DNA of 64,000 nt from Brassica napus (taxonomy: Eukaryota > Streptophyta > Magnoliopsida > Brassicales > Brassicaceae): positions 37,338,650 to 37,402,649 of the forward strand of contig NC_063452.1 in the NCBI RefSeq assembly GCF_020379485.1, given 5' to 3'. The number at the start of each line of letters is the position of its first letter. Position 1 is the stretch's first letter. Of this stretch, positions 33,859-44,662 are shown one piece after another. The notes under the pieces are model-generated. The model saw only the letters and a program-made list of their open reading frames with translations, was not told where the DNA came from and made no database searches. Both the position numbers and the translations under genes were made by a program.

Positions 33859-34422
33859 TCATTCTTGATCAACCGAATCACCAGAAACCTCAGGAAGATC
33901 GAGGCGACTGAGGGAAGGACCTGACACCGAAGCAAAACCATAATCAAGATCAAGCGAGATCTCCCGGTCTTTAAGACGCCCCAACTCCTCTTCGAGCTTG
34001 AAACCGCCTTCGCTGTACTAGGTCAAAGCCTCAATACGAGCTCGTACCTCCTGCAAGCGAATTTCTGCAGCTGTCTCTTCCTTCTTCTTCCGGAGCTTGT
34101 CCTTCACCACGGCAAGAACCGCGTCATACTTTTGTGCAAGAGACCAACGAGCAAGACTTCGTTCCTTGAGAGCTGTCGCCTTGCAACCCTCAATCTCCCG
34201 CCTATGCTTTTCCTTCATCAAGTCGAGGTCGGTCTGGAGAGCAACCTTCTCCGCCTCAGTAGCAACCAACTTCCCCTTCAATCCCTCGATCTCGACCTCG
34301 CGCTGCTTCTCTGTTACTCGAACGGTCTCCGACTCACCTCGGAGCTGTTGAATCGTGAGAAGGTGACTTCCGACCTCCTCTTTACTCGGAAAGTCAGCCA
34401 AGCGCTTCTCCATCAAAGCGGT
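33859..34422 (-). pseudogene. Antisense gene of B, 3' part (coiled coil)
   Basis: The minus-strand frame runs from the CACTA junction through TALMEKRLADFPSKEEV, a long heptad-rich stretch (VATEAEKVALQTDLDLMKEK) and AAEIRLQEVRARIEAL. It meets a TAG at 34020-34018 and goes on in frame with LEEELGRLKDREISL and LSRLDLPEVSGDS to TGA at 33861-33859. It aligns with the last exon of the antisense copies in element A (LPEVS against LPQIT). Roughly a dozen codons at the start of this exon are missing at the CACTA border. Confidence 0.8.
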
Positions 34423-34429
34423 CACTACA

Positions 34430-34960
34430 AGAAAACAACATGGATACTGAGGGAAAAAATCGTCGGAATTTCGTCGGAATAACGTTATTCCGACGACATA
34501 CCGACGAAACAAGTCGTCGGAAATAATTCCTTGGAATTTCTTCTTTCCTCGGAATTCCGTCGGAAATATCCGACGGAATTCCGAGGAAACACATTTCCGA
34601 GGAAATTCCGAGGAGCACCAGTTTGTCGGAAATCTCCTCGGAATATACCGAAGGAGTACTTCGTCGGGATATACATCGATCGATGTGTTTTTGGACATAT
34701 ACCCATCGATCGATCCGTTTATAAAAACACGTTCGGAATATACCGAGGGACACCTTTCCTCGGAATATTCCGAGGAACATGTCCCTCCGAGGAACATGTC
34801 CCTCGGTATATTCCGAGGAACATCTCCCTCGGTATATTCCGAGGAATATCTCCCTCGGTATATTCCGAGGAACCTGTCCCTCGGTATAGCCCGAACGTTT
34901 TTTAAAAAACGCATCGATCGATGCGTTTTTGAACAAAAACGCATCGATCGATCAAGTGAA
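34430..34960. repeat. CACTA subterminal palindromic repeats
   Basis: Multiple copies of ttcctcggaatattccgagg-like palindromes and gtcggaat/attccgac words alternate over about 500 bases, together with catcgatcgatg blocks (34674, 34703, 34911, 34939). In En/Spm the subterminal repeats are the binding sites of TNPA. These are candidates for the equivalent sites of the Transposase_24-type protein encoded next door. Similar words recur at 37490-37600, 37935-38035 and 41025-41045. Confidence 0.75.
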
Positions 34961-35134
34961 AAATATAATTAATTTCCTCGGAATGTAAAAAATATTAATT
35001 TTTTTAAAAAGATAAAATTTCTGAAATTTAAATTCGAAAATATGAAATTAAAAGTAAAATTGAAATCATATTAATTAATATTCAAAGTTTCACAAATAAA
35101 AATAAAACATTCCGAGTTTGTGGAAAAAAAAAAA

Positions 35135-37342
35135 CTACGGGTCTGGCACGTCCGGGAACACCTCGTTCGGGTACATCCTCTGCATCATCTCCATCATTTG
35201 CTGGTTCAGCCTCCTCTGTGCCTCATAGCCCGCCTGTTGAGCCGCCATCTGGGTCTCTAACAAAGATATACGATCATCTTTGTCCTTCAACTGGGCCCTA
35301 AGTACTTCTGGATCAACGAAGGGCGGTGGTGCAGAAGAAGGGGGAACCGACCGGGTGCGACGACCCAAACCGACCAAACGTCCCTTCTTCTTTGGAACCG
35401 ACTGAATAGAAAAAAGCCAAATTTAGAAATTTAAACCAAGAAATAAATGAATTGAACTTTTAAAAACAAAGAACTTACGGATTCAACGATTTCGTTGATT
35501 CGAAACCGGGACAAGTTGGTCGAAGCCGTCGAAGCGTCATCCTCGGTTTGAAGCTGAGACACTTCGTCTACCACCTGAGTTTGGACCAGGTCGACCACGT
35601 CCCTCACAAGACCGTCATCAATCTGGCCGGTCTTCTTGTTGGTATACGCCCTCCTCATTAGGGCGAGATCATCAACCGGCTCGCCATCATTTTCTTCCGC
35701 CTTGAAAAAAAACATAAATTAAAGAAACATTAGAAATTAGAAGAAATGCACAATAAATTTAAATTCTGAAACTCAAATAATTGAAGAAAAAGCGGTTGAA
35801 CTTACCATGCGATCTCCGAGAGTGGCAATAGATTGAGCACCCAAGTTATGCTTGTAGATGCCCTTCCCTTTACGGTCGCTCTTGCGGTTGGTGGAGTTGG
35901 TGGAAGAAGTTTCTTTCGTCTCTTCCTTATCCCAATGCGCACACAACTCCTTCCAGACCGTGTCGTTCATCGACTTTGGGACCTTTTAATAAAAAAAAAG
36001 AAAAATTTAATAAATTAAAAAATAGTTTAATAAATTAAAAAATGGTTTAATAAATTAAATCGAACCTTATTGATTTCCCACTTCTTCTTCCACTCGTGGA
36101 TCTGCTTCCCATAGTTGTCCATTACTTTATGGACGAAGTGGTGATAGATAAAGAGCGTCTCATCGGAATTCCAGTTGAACTCTTGCTGAAAAAAAACACA
36201 ATTAGTAGAAAATTTATATTAAAGATTAAAAATATAAGTAAAAAATTAAAATACTTACCGCAAACTGACGAAACCACAGAACCTGCTTGTCGGTTGGGAA
36301 GTGAGTGAAAGTCGGATGTCCACTGTCGAGGGCCGAGTACATCATACGGTTGATCCATGCGCTGATCCCGTTCCCGGATCGGTTGAACCTTAGTAAAAGA
36401 ACAAACGGTTAATAATGAATCCAAATTTAAAGAAAAAAAAATGTTTAATTACCATGTTTGACCCCGTCCATGTGGATACGGAGTGAGATACGGAAGATGG
36501 TCACGACCGGGCTGTTGAACCAACTCCGCAACACGCATCACTCCCGGAGGACCCAGATGAACAGGAGCGGATGCAGCAGCGGGAGCGAGAGGAGCAGGAG
36601 CGGGTGCAGCAGAGGGAGATGTATGGTTGGAGCTGTGGGGCGAAGGGGAATCCTGAAAATGGCTGGAATCCCGAGACTGGCTCCCCGTACCACCACGACC
36701 ACGACGCTGTCGAGGCCGGTTCTGATCATCATGAGACCTGTAAATTTAAAAAATATATTTAATAAATACAGAAATATATAAATTATTTTTTTTTTTTAAA
36801 AAAAATTCCCAAATAATTTAGTCACAAAAAAGATTTATATATATTTAAAATTATTAATAAATATATAAAAATAGTTCTAATAAACAAAAAATAGTTGTAA
36901 TAAATAAAAATAGTTTAATAATTACAAAAGAATAGTTTTAATAATATATATATATTAAAAATATTTTTAAATCCCAAATAATAGTTTTTAATCACAAAAA
37001 AAGTTTTATAGATATTTAAAATGTTTTGTAAAATCCAAAAAATTGAATTTATATAGAAATTTTTTTTTTGTAAAGTCCAAAAAATCAAATTTATATAGAA
37101 AAATCGTTTTGTAAAATACAAAAATCGATTTTATATACAAAAATCGATTTTATAAATAGAAAAAAAAAATTATACAAAAATTCTAAATCAAATCAACAAA
37201 ACAAATCATTCAACCAAATCACAATTCTAAACCTATTATACAACCAAATCACAATCCTAACCAATCACCCTAAAAAAAATCTATCAAAACCACACAAAAA
37301 CCTAACAAATATAACCTAAGAGAGTGGGATAGGGTCCTTACA
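35135..37342 (-). CDS. Transposase_24-type (Ptta/En/Spm) protein, 7 exons, intact
   Basis: Exons on the minus strand: 37342 and upstream (5' UTR ending in AT), 36737-36453, 36388-36259, 36185-36066, 35982-35806, 35700-35479, 35401-35135. All six introns are GT-AG and every junction is in phase, giving 400 codons without a stop. The ATG is split: AT before a GTAAGG donor, G after a TTTACAG acceptor 604 bases on. The N terminus is basic and low complexity ([16 protein letters not shown]). The middle holds the family's conserved region, [49 protein letters not shown] and [13 protein letters not shown], then [13 protein letters not shown]. The C terminus has a coiled coil ([20 protein letters not shown]). 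Proteins of this Pfam family are encoded by plant CACTA elements and are thought to play a TNPA/TNP1-like DNA-binding role; the exact role here is inferred from position. Confidence 0.88.
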
Positions 37343-38055
37343 TGATTTGTGTAAGAGAAGAGGGAGATCGCCGGAGATATCGTCGGATTTCAGGGGGAAA
37401 TCGCCAGAGAGAAGAGAGGATTTGCGCAGAGGAAGAAGAAAGAAATGGGGAAGAAGAAGTGGCTCGGGGTTATAAAACCTAGGGTCCGACGGATATTATC
37501 CGTCGGAATTCCGTCGGAATTCTAATTTCAGTTTTCTCGAAATATTTGCCCGGTAAAATGAAAATATTTCGAGGAAATTCCGAGGAAATACCGAGGAACT
37601 AGTGTTTGGGGTTTCAAAACATCAATTTTTTTTTGCCGTATTTCATTTCTTATACAATTGTAATGCATACCATTGAGGATTCTTTGTATAGATGAGCATA
37701 AACCATGAAATAAAAAATTTCAAAACTAATTGAAAGTATTCCCTTTACCGTTCATTAAAAGGTATAAGTGTTTGTCTTATGTTGCGAGATTTCGTTCATA
37801 CAATCGGAAAAGTGTTAATTATACGGTAAGGAACAAATTTTTGTCTTCATAATGAACGTAAGACACTTAATAAGGGTTATATAGGTGTTATTCAAACGGC
37901 AAAACGTTGTTTTCAGTTTAAAAACCCTATTTCCTCGGAATTTCCTCGGATTATTCCGAGGGAACTCCGAGGAAACCCTCTTCTTCCTCGGAATATCCTC
38001 GGAATATTCCGAGGAAATTCCGAGGAACTAGTGTTTGGGGTTTCAAAACGTAATT
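37343..38055. other. Intergenic part of CACTA (promoter side of the Transposase_24 gene)
   Basis: 37343-37480 is the likely 5' UTR and promoter of the minus-strand gene. 37490-38035 holds further tccgtcgg/ttccgagg words and an AT-rich filler. No gene seen. Confidence 0.5.
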
Positions 38056-38840
38056 TTTTTTAAATAAACGCATCGATCGATGCGTTTTTGGACAAAAACA
38101 AATCGATCGATTACAAAGATAGACCGGGCCGTAAGATTGTGATCGATCGATGAGAGTATCCCATCGATCGATCGAGAATCTCAACTGTTCCTCGGAATGT
38201 CCTCGGAAAATATTGTATGTTTTTTTAAAAACGCATCGATCGATGCGTTTTTGAACAAAAACAAATCGATCGATTACAAAGATGGACCGGGCCGTAAGAT
38301 TGTGATCGATCGATGAGAGTATCCCATCGATCGATCGAGAATCTCAATTGTTCCTCGGAATGTCCTCGGAAAATCTTGTATGTTTTTTTAAAAACGCATC
38401 GATCGATGCGTTTCTGAACAAAAACAAATCGATCGATTACAAAGATGGACCGGGCCGTAAGATTGTGATCGATCGATGAGAGTATCCCATCGATCGATCG
38501 AGAATCTCAATTTTCCTCGGAATGTCCTCGGAAAATCTTGTATGTTTTTTAAAAACGCATCGATCGATGCGTTTCTGAACAAAAACAAATCGATCGATTA
38601 CAAAGATGGACCGGGCCGTAAGATTGTGATCGATCGATGAGAGTATCCCATCGATCGATCGAGAATCTCAATTTTCCTCGGAATGTCCTCGGAAAATCTT
38701 GTATGTTTTTTTAAAAACGCATCGATCGATGCGTTTCTGAACAAAAACAAATCGATCGATTACAAAGATGGACCGGGCCGTAAGATTGTGATCGATCGAT
38801 GCGTTATAGAACAAAAATGCATCGATCGATGTGTGTTCAG
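38056..38840. repeat. 162-bp tandem array rich in CGATCGAT
   Basis: Five units, anchored on gaccgggccgtaagattgtg at 38122, 38285, 38448, 38609 and 38771 (spacings 163, 163, 161, 162). Each unit contains a perfect palindrome cgcatcgatcgatgcg, two more atcgatcgat blocks, catcgatcgatcga and a cctcggaatgtcctcgg pair. The last unit is truncated. The same palindromes occur in the subterminal region at 34670-34950, so the array is an expansion of an element-specific motif. It ends about 60 bases before the likely start of the Athila-ORF1-like transcription unit. Confidence 0.92.
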
Positions 38841-39034
38841 AAAACAGAATTATAAGGCAAAACCCGACCTTTTCTGGATCTAAACCTTAGAACTCTCATC
38901 CCCTCCGATTTCCCCTATAATCCGCCCCCCCCTTTCTCTCTCTATAATCATCCGATTTGAACAATTTTGGGCTCCATTCCACTTGATTTTTCGAGCTCTA
39001 CCTGATTCCTACACTCGTCTTCACCCTAAGACAG

Positions 39035-39338
39035 GTATACTCCACGAATCTCCACATTCTGAAATCGTGTTCTTGAGCAATTTTTTGGGTTTTGTGAATT
39101 CTTATTTCCGTGTTGATTCCTTGATCAAATATGCATGAAACAGATGTTTAAACATGGAATAGAACACAATTGTCTGTGATCAACAAGTTTGGAACAGGAT
39201 TTGAGATGATTTAGGGATTGAGAATTTTTTCAATTTGGTTTTTTTTTTATCACAACTCGATTTCGCTTTTCATTTTCATGTTGCTTTGAGTTCTTAATTG
39301 ATTATAACCATGTTGAGAGCAATGATTCTATTTTGTAG
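39035..39338 (+). other. 5' UTR intron of the Athila-ORF1-like gene
   Basis: ACAG followed by GTATAC at 39035, and ATTTTGTAG ending at 39338, three bases before the ATG. The body is T-rich with a pyrimidine tract. A 5' UTR intron close to the ATG is common in expressed plant genes and argues that this frame is transcribed as a normal gene. A CT-rich leader (tttctctctctataatc) lies at 38932-38950. Confidence 0.65.
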
Positions 39339-39341
39339 AGA

Positions 39342-40790
39342 ATGAAGCGCACGAAAATGTCAGCAAAGAAGAACACACAAGAAGAGGGTTCGTCTCAGCG
39401 AGAGAAGCAAAGGCCAAAGAAGTGGGATAAGTCTGATACCACCCACTACAACAACATGAAGAAGGTAGCCGTTCCGGCTACACAACTAGCATGTCCTGAG
39501 ACGATGACAATATTGGGAATCCAAGCAGACATTGAAGGACTGTTCCAGAACATGGGTCTAGGCCAACTATGCAACCTCAACGAACCCACTTATCCGGAGT
39601 TGGTACGCCAGTTCATAGCATCCGCATACGTCACCCGTCCCGATGATAGCCATCAGGAAGGTTTTCTGGCATTCGTAGTGCAGAAAGTATACTATGAGGT
39701 ATCTTTCACAGACCTCTGCAGACTATTTGGATTGAGTGCAGGGGAGAGGACATCTGGTCTTTATTGGACTTCAGAGCTGTTGAACTTCTGGGAAACGATT
39801 GGCACAGGGGTTTATAGATCTTCTCAGGCAAAGGAGTCACTTATCCGGAGCCCAGTACTGAGATATGCCACACGCCTCATTGGCTCATTGCTATACGGGA
39901 CAACCACAGCCGCATCAGTCACGCAATGGGAGTTGTGCCTCCTGTACCAAGGTGTGAGGCATTTGCTACCGGCATTTGGAAACTCTACATTCCCACCTGC
40001 TACTGCCTTCAACATGGGAGCGGTGCTGGCCGCAAACTTAGCAGGATACAAGGGGAAAGTAACCAAAAAAAAGAGCAATGCATGTGGATTTGGTGCAGTG
40101 ATTACTCGGATCCTTAGACATGTGGGTGTAGACTGCAAGAACCAGGAGGTAGCACTGGACAGATCGAACAACATTGCTTGGAACTACCTGGATGTCATTT
40201 CTCTAGTAAGTAAGGAGTTCATAGCTGGTCCCCACTCGAGGATCCATCGGGATGGTCCTTACGTCTACGTATTCCAGGACCGAGCGAAGAAAACACTCTA
40301 CTGCCACCTACCTCAGATCGGTCTCACTTCTCTACTTTCAGAGGCTGCAGTTGAGTTCCTACCCCCTGCTACCGCACTAGTAGACAAGCCATCCTTCTTC
40401 ACGCCAAAATATCAGACCAAAGGCAAGGGCGTGGTTGATGAAGAAGGAGAAGATGAGGCTGCACAAGCCATTCCAGATGATTCACAACCCCATCAGCTAC
40501 TCCCATCAGACTCCAGCCAGTACAAGCTGCAAGAGCTTCCACCGAACGCCACTTCGCGCCAGCAACAACATTGGAGAGATCAGAGCATAAAGACAAACAA
40601 CGACATGCTACACAAGATCTGGGCTGCCATTTCACGTATCAGGCCGTGTCGTTGCCAAAAGGATGATGTAGTTCATCGGGACAACTCTCCATCCACCTCT
40701 GGTTCGGGTTCGAGTGGTACACACAGGGTAAGAAAGAGGTCCAAGAGACCCAACGATGCAGGAACATCTGGAGCAGGAGACGAGGAGTAG
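39342..40790 (+). CDS. Athila ORF1-like protein carried by the CACTA element
   Basis: An intact 482-codon frame. After a basic start (MKRTKMSAKKN) it reads GLGQLCNLNEPTYPELVRQF, then SHQEGFLAFVVQKVYYEVSF, DLCRLFGLSAGERTSGLYW and GVRHLLPAFG, the conserved order of the Arabidopsis retrotransposon ORF-1 (ATHILA) family. The C-terminal third is polar and ends with a basic, serine-rich tail (RKRSKRPNDAGTSG). It is a single coding exon with a clean 5' UTR intron, opposite in strand to both transposase genes. The original ORF1 belongs to Ty3/gypsy Athila elements; here it lies between two CACTA genes with no LTR nearby, so I infer capture by the CACTA element. A function for the host or for the element is unknown. 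Confidence 0.85.
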   Translation: MKRTKMSAKKNTQEEGSSQREKQRPKKWDKSDTTHYNNMKKVAVPATQLACPETMTILGIQADIEGLFQNMGLGQLCNLNEPTYPELVRQFIASAYVTRPDDSHQEGFLAFVVQKVYYEVSFTDLCRLFGLSAGERTSGLYWTSELLNFWETIGTGVYRSSQAKESLIRSPVLRYATRLIGSLLYGTTTAASVTQWELCLLYQGVRHLLPAFGNSTFPPATAFNMGAVLAANLAGYKGKVTKKKSNACGFGAVITRILRHVGVDCKNQEVALDRSNNIAWNYLDVISLVSKEFIAGPHSRIHRDGPYVYVFQDRAKKTLYCHLPQIGLTSLLSEAAVEFLPPATALVDKPSFFTPKYQTKGKGVVDEEGEDEAAQAIPDDSQPHQLLPSDSSQYKLQELPPNATSRQQQHWRDQSIKTNNDMLHKIWAAISRIRPCRCQKDDVVHRDNSPSTSGSGSSGTHRVRKRSKRPNDAGTSGAGDEE

Positions 40791-41071
40791 GAGCTATCAC
40801 CGGCTATTTTATTTTCTTTTCTATTCTAACGTTTTATGGTCTTATTTTCTGTTAATTTTGAACTGAGTTTTTTTTGGGTTTCTTAATTATGAGTTCGTAT
40901 TTCTTTTACATGGTTTCTTCGTTTTATTTGGTTGTGTTCTGAGTAGTTTTTAATTCGTATTCAGCTTTGCCTTGCTAGATAAACCAAATAACTATTATCC
41001 GAGGAAAGAGGTTATATCAAGTGTTCCTCGGAATTTCCTCGGTATTTCTTTAAAAATAAAAATAAATAAGT

Positions 41072-44000
41072 TCAATGGTAGTCTGTTTCCGAGTCATCAT
41101 CACCAGATGAATCTGAATCTGGATCTTCGTGAAACTCTCCAATCACTGGTTCATCCTCTACGTGAACGACGGCTTCCTCTCCAAAGTCGGTTAAATCGAC
41201 TACAAGGCCAACTCCAGCTAAATCTTCTGCTGCACTTAAGTTGCCGGATGTGCTTGGTTGTAGTGGGTCTTCCAGCTCAGAACTTCCCTGAACTCGGCCT
41301 CTCGGGTTGAGTCTTGTAACAGTAACCCATGGATCATCTCTGTTCCTTACCCGGGGGTACTTGATATAACAAACCTGTAACATTTAGAAAAATTATAAAT
41401 TAATACACATGATGATGAATCATTCTGAATAATTAACATTTAATTACCTGATCGGCCTGAGAAGCAAGAATGAAAGGATCATAATATTGCAGCTTTCGCC
41501 TCGAATTTACTGATGTAACACCAAATGCATCTGTTCTCACACCTCGATCTGGGGTGTTGTCGTGCCAATCACAATAGAAAACAGTACAGCGCAATCCAAC
41601 CATGCCCAAATACTTAATTTCCAAAATCTCATGTATGTGTCCGTAGTATACATCATCTCCTGATGCAGAACAAACGCCAGCATCATAAGTCGTACTCGAA
41701 CGTCTCCTCTTCTGAGTTGTGAATGCATATCCTCGAGTACAAAATCTCGGATATGACTTCACAACAAAGTTTGGTCCAACGACCATCTCACGTATCCAAT
41801 CGTCAAATGTTTCACCTCTGGCCAAACCAGCAGACACCTATTAATAGCACATATATATATATTATATCAATAAATGTGAATTAGTATAAATATGTGATAA
41901 AATATATTTTAATTTGTTTAAAGCACTCACATAAGTAAACATCCATCCACTAAATTCTCTCTGCTTCATTTCTTCTAGTTCGTCCTCTGTGGCGTATCTA
42001 TACTCGAACCGCTTTTCTGCCATGAAAATCCTGTATATGATGACAATAATGTAATTAATTAAGATTTAAATTTCAACTTGTTAAAATAAAAATTTGTAAG
42101 CTCATTTATTTACCTCTCATATTGAAGAACGTCTTCGCAGTTGGTGAGCAAATATGTTTGCAAATGACTGCGCTCCTGCTCAGTAAGTCGACGGTCCTTT
42201 GGTTTTCCGCTAAGTCGTCCAACATCTGTGAAAATGTCTGGAACCGTAACATGATATGCTGCCCGTTCGCCTCTATCATCATGCCTAGCAGGTCTTCTGT
42301 TTTTGGTCTGAACTTCTGCTGGAAAGTAGTACTCGGCAAAGTTTGAAGTTTCTTCATTGATCATCTGTGCGACTATAGAACCTTCCACCCTACTTAAATT
42401 TTTCACCATCTTCTTCAAATGGAACATATACCGCTCATACAGATACATCCATCTATACTGCACAGGACCACCAAGTTCCAATTCTCTTGCCAGGTGAATA
42501 ACAAGATGCTCCATAACATCAAAAAATGAGGGAGGAAATATCTTCTCAAGGTTGCACTGAATCACGGCTATGTTAGTCTTCAAATTTTCAATACCTTCAA
42601 GAGTCACTGATCTCGTGCATAAATCGCGGAAGAAACCACTTATCCCTGCAATTGCTTCATGAACATTTCGTGGTAATAGTTCCTTGAAGGCGAACGGAAG
42701 GAGGCGCTGCATCATTACATGGCAATCGTGGCTTTTCAAGCCAGTAAACTTTCCTTCCTTTCTGTCGATACAGTTACGCAAATTTGATGTGTAACCGTCT
42801 GGAAATTCCACATCGTTTGAAATCCAATCAAATAACGCATCTTTTCCCCCTGCATCAAGTCGGTATATGGGAAAAGGAGCCCTACCATTTTCATCAACAT
42901 GAAGTTCTGAACGAGCACATATATCGACTAAATCCAGTCTTGACTTCAAATTATCCTTTGTTTTACCTTGAACATTAAGGATCGTGTTCATGAGATTGTC
43001 AAAAAAGTTCTTCTCAATATGCATGACATCTAAATTATGCCTTAGCAGATGATCCTCCCAATATGGCAGATCCCAGAAAATACTTTTTTTGTGCCAGTTA
43101 TGTAGTTCTCCAACAGCATCTACCGGAAAACGCTCATGTCCACCGACTTCTGGCGTCCTTTCTGCACCAAAATCTCTTAGTTGTATCTTCAAATCTTTCC
43201 CACAAATTTCCGGAGGTGGACTGTCAAACACCCTCTTGTTCTTCGTAAACAAATTCCTACTCCTACGATATGGATGATCAGGTGGTAGGAATCTCCTGTG
43301 ACAGTCAAACCAACACGTTTTCCTTCCGTGTTTTAGTTGGAAAGCATCAGTGTTATCTTGACAATATGGACATGATAGCCTTCCATGCGTTGTCCATCCA
43401 GACAACATACCATATGCTGGAAAATCACTTATTGTCCACATTAGTACTGCCCGCATTTGAAAGTTTTCTTTACACGAAACATCGTATGTTTCAGCACCTT
43501 GAGCCCATAGTTGTTGCAACTCATATATTAGTGGCTGAAGAAACACATCAAGTGATCTCTTAGGATGCTCTGGTCCGGGAACGAGAATCGAGAGAAACAA
43601 AAACTCTCGTCGCAAGCACAAGTTTGGGGGGAGGTTGTATGGTGTAAGAATGACGGGCCATAGAGAATATTGTCTTCCACTCTTGCCAAACGGACTAAAA
43701 CCATCAGTACATAATCCAAGGTAGACATTTCTTCTCTCATACGCAAAGTCGGGATACTTTGATTGGAAATGCTTCCACGCTTTTGCATCTGAAGGATGTC
43801 TGATCTCACCATCTGTTGAGTGCTCCGCATGCCATCTCATTGGTTGCGCTGTGCGTTCAGACAGATACAACCTCTGCAACCTTTCCGTCAAAGGTAAATA
43901 CCACATCCTTTTATATGGCACTGGAACTCTTCCACTCGTATCTTTATAACGAGGCTTTCCACAAAATTTGCATGTAACCCGCTGTTCATCCGCCCTCCAA

Positions 44001-44662
44001 TAAATCATGCAGTTGTCGCTGCATACATCTATTACCTGATACGATAAACCAAGACCAGCTACGAGTTTCTGAACCTCGTAATATGAACCAGGAGCTACAT
44101 TATCCTCGGGTAGAATACCTTTTACAAAATCAGCAATCGCATCCACACAGTCTTCAGCCAAATTATAATCTGTTTTAATGCCCATCAATCTTGTAGCAGA
44201 TGATAAAGCTGAATGACCATCTCTGCAACCTTCGTACAATGGTTGCTTTCCAGCATCCAACATCTCATAAAATCTCCTAGCTTTTGCATTGGGTAAATCT
44301 TCCCCTCTAAAATGATCATTTACCATCTGCTCAGTACCTACACCATAATCTACATCCGTTCTAATTGGTTCTTCTAATCTAACCGCTGGCTGAGGTTCGC
44401 TAGTACTACCATGTTCATAATCAGTTTCCCCATGATGATACCAAATTTTGTAACTTCGTGTAAACCCACTCAAATATAGATGAGTCCAAACATCCCACTC
44501 TTTAATAACCTTTCTATTTTTACAATTAGAGCAAGGACATCTTAACTTACCTGTTTTTGCTTCCGGTTGTCGGTGAACTAACCCCATGAATTCGGTTATA
44601 CCTCGTTGGTATTCTTCCGTAAGCAATCTCGTGTTCGGATCCAAATGAGGTCGATCGATCCT
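41072..44662 (-). CDS. CACTA TNP2-type transposase, near-complete, 5' end cut
   Basis: Four exons: 44662-42114, 42030-41931, 41837-41448, 41374-41072, all GT-AG and in phase. Exon 1 begins at IDRPHLDPNTRLLTEEY with the transposase-associated zinc segment (LRCPCSNCKNRKVI, KIWYHHGETDYEH). Next comes the Transposase_21 core (YSLWPVILTPYNLPP, MLSGWTTHGRLSCPYC, CWFDCHRRFLPPDHPYR, LPYWEDHLLRHNLDVMHIEKN), then the DUF4218-like part (MQRLLPFAFKELLP, MEHLVIHLARELELGGPVQYRWMY). Exon 3 carries a DUF4216-like region (FCTRGYAFTTQ, RCTVFYCDWHDNTPDRGVRTD). The C terminus is acidic. No internal stop was found in about 1,115 codons. The first few codons and promoter are missing at the junction with element B, so it is probably not expressed from its own start, though splicing from B's antisense transcript into it is conceivable. 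Confidence 0.92.

Larger units (their letters stand above)
34423..44662 (-). mobile_element. CACTA (En/Spm-like) transposon, one terminus lost
   Basis: The left end is CACTACAAGAAAAC at 34423, the canonical CACTA terminus. Next to it are dense palindromic cctcggaat/ttccgagg motifs. Inside lie a Transposase_24-type gene, a 162-bp tandem array, an Athila-ORF1-like gene and a TNP2-type transposase gene. At the other side transposase coding sequence runs straight into element B's antisense-gene intron at about 44655-44662, with no second CACTA end. Ends of the form CACTACAAGAAA and captured genes recall the Brassica Bot1 CACTA family; that link is from memory and untested. Confidence 0.9.

Noticed and set aside
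34485..34972. Long frames on both strands over the CACTA subterminal region
   Set aside because: The palindromic cctcgg/ccgagg repeats open frames on both strands; peptides are repetitive and not family-like.
38388..38588. Repeated 60-70 codon frames in the CGATCGAT array
   Set aside because: Each is the translation of a tandem unit; no domain and no start context.
38056..38840. CRISPR-like array
   Set aside because: The whole 162-bp unit is repeated without unique spacers, in a plant transposon.
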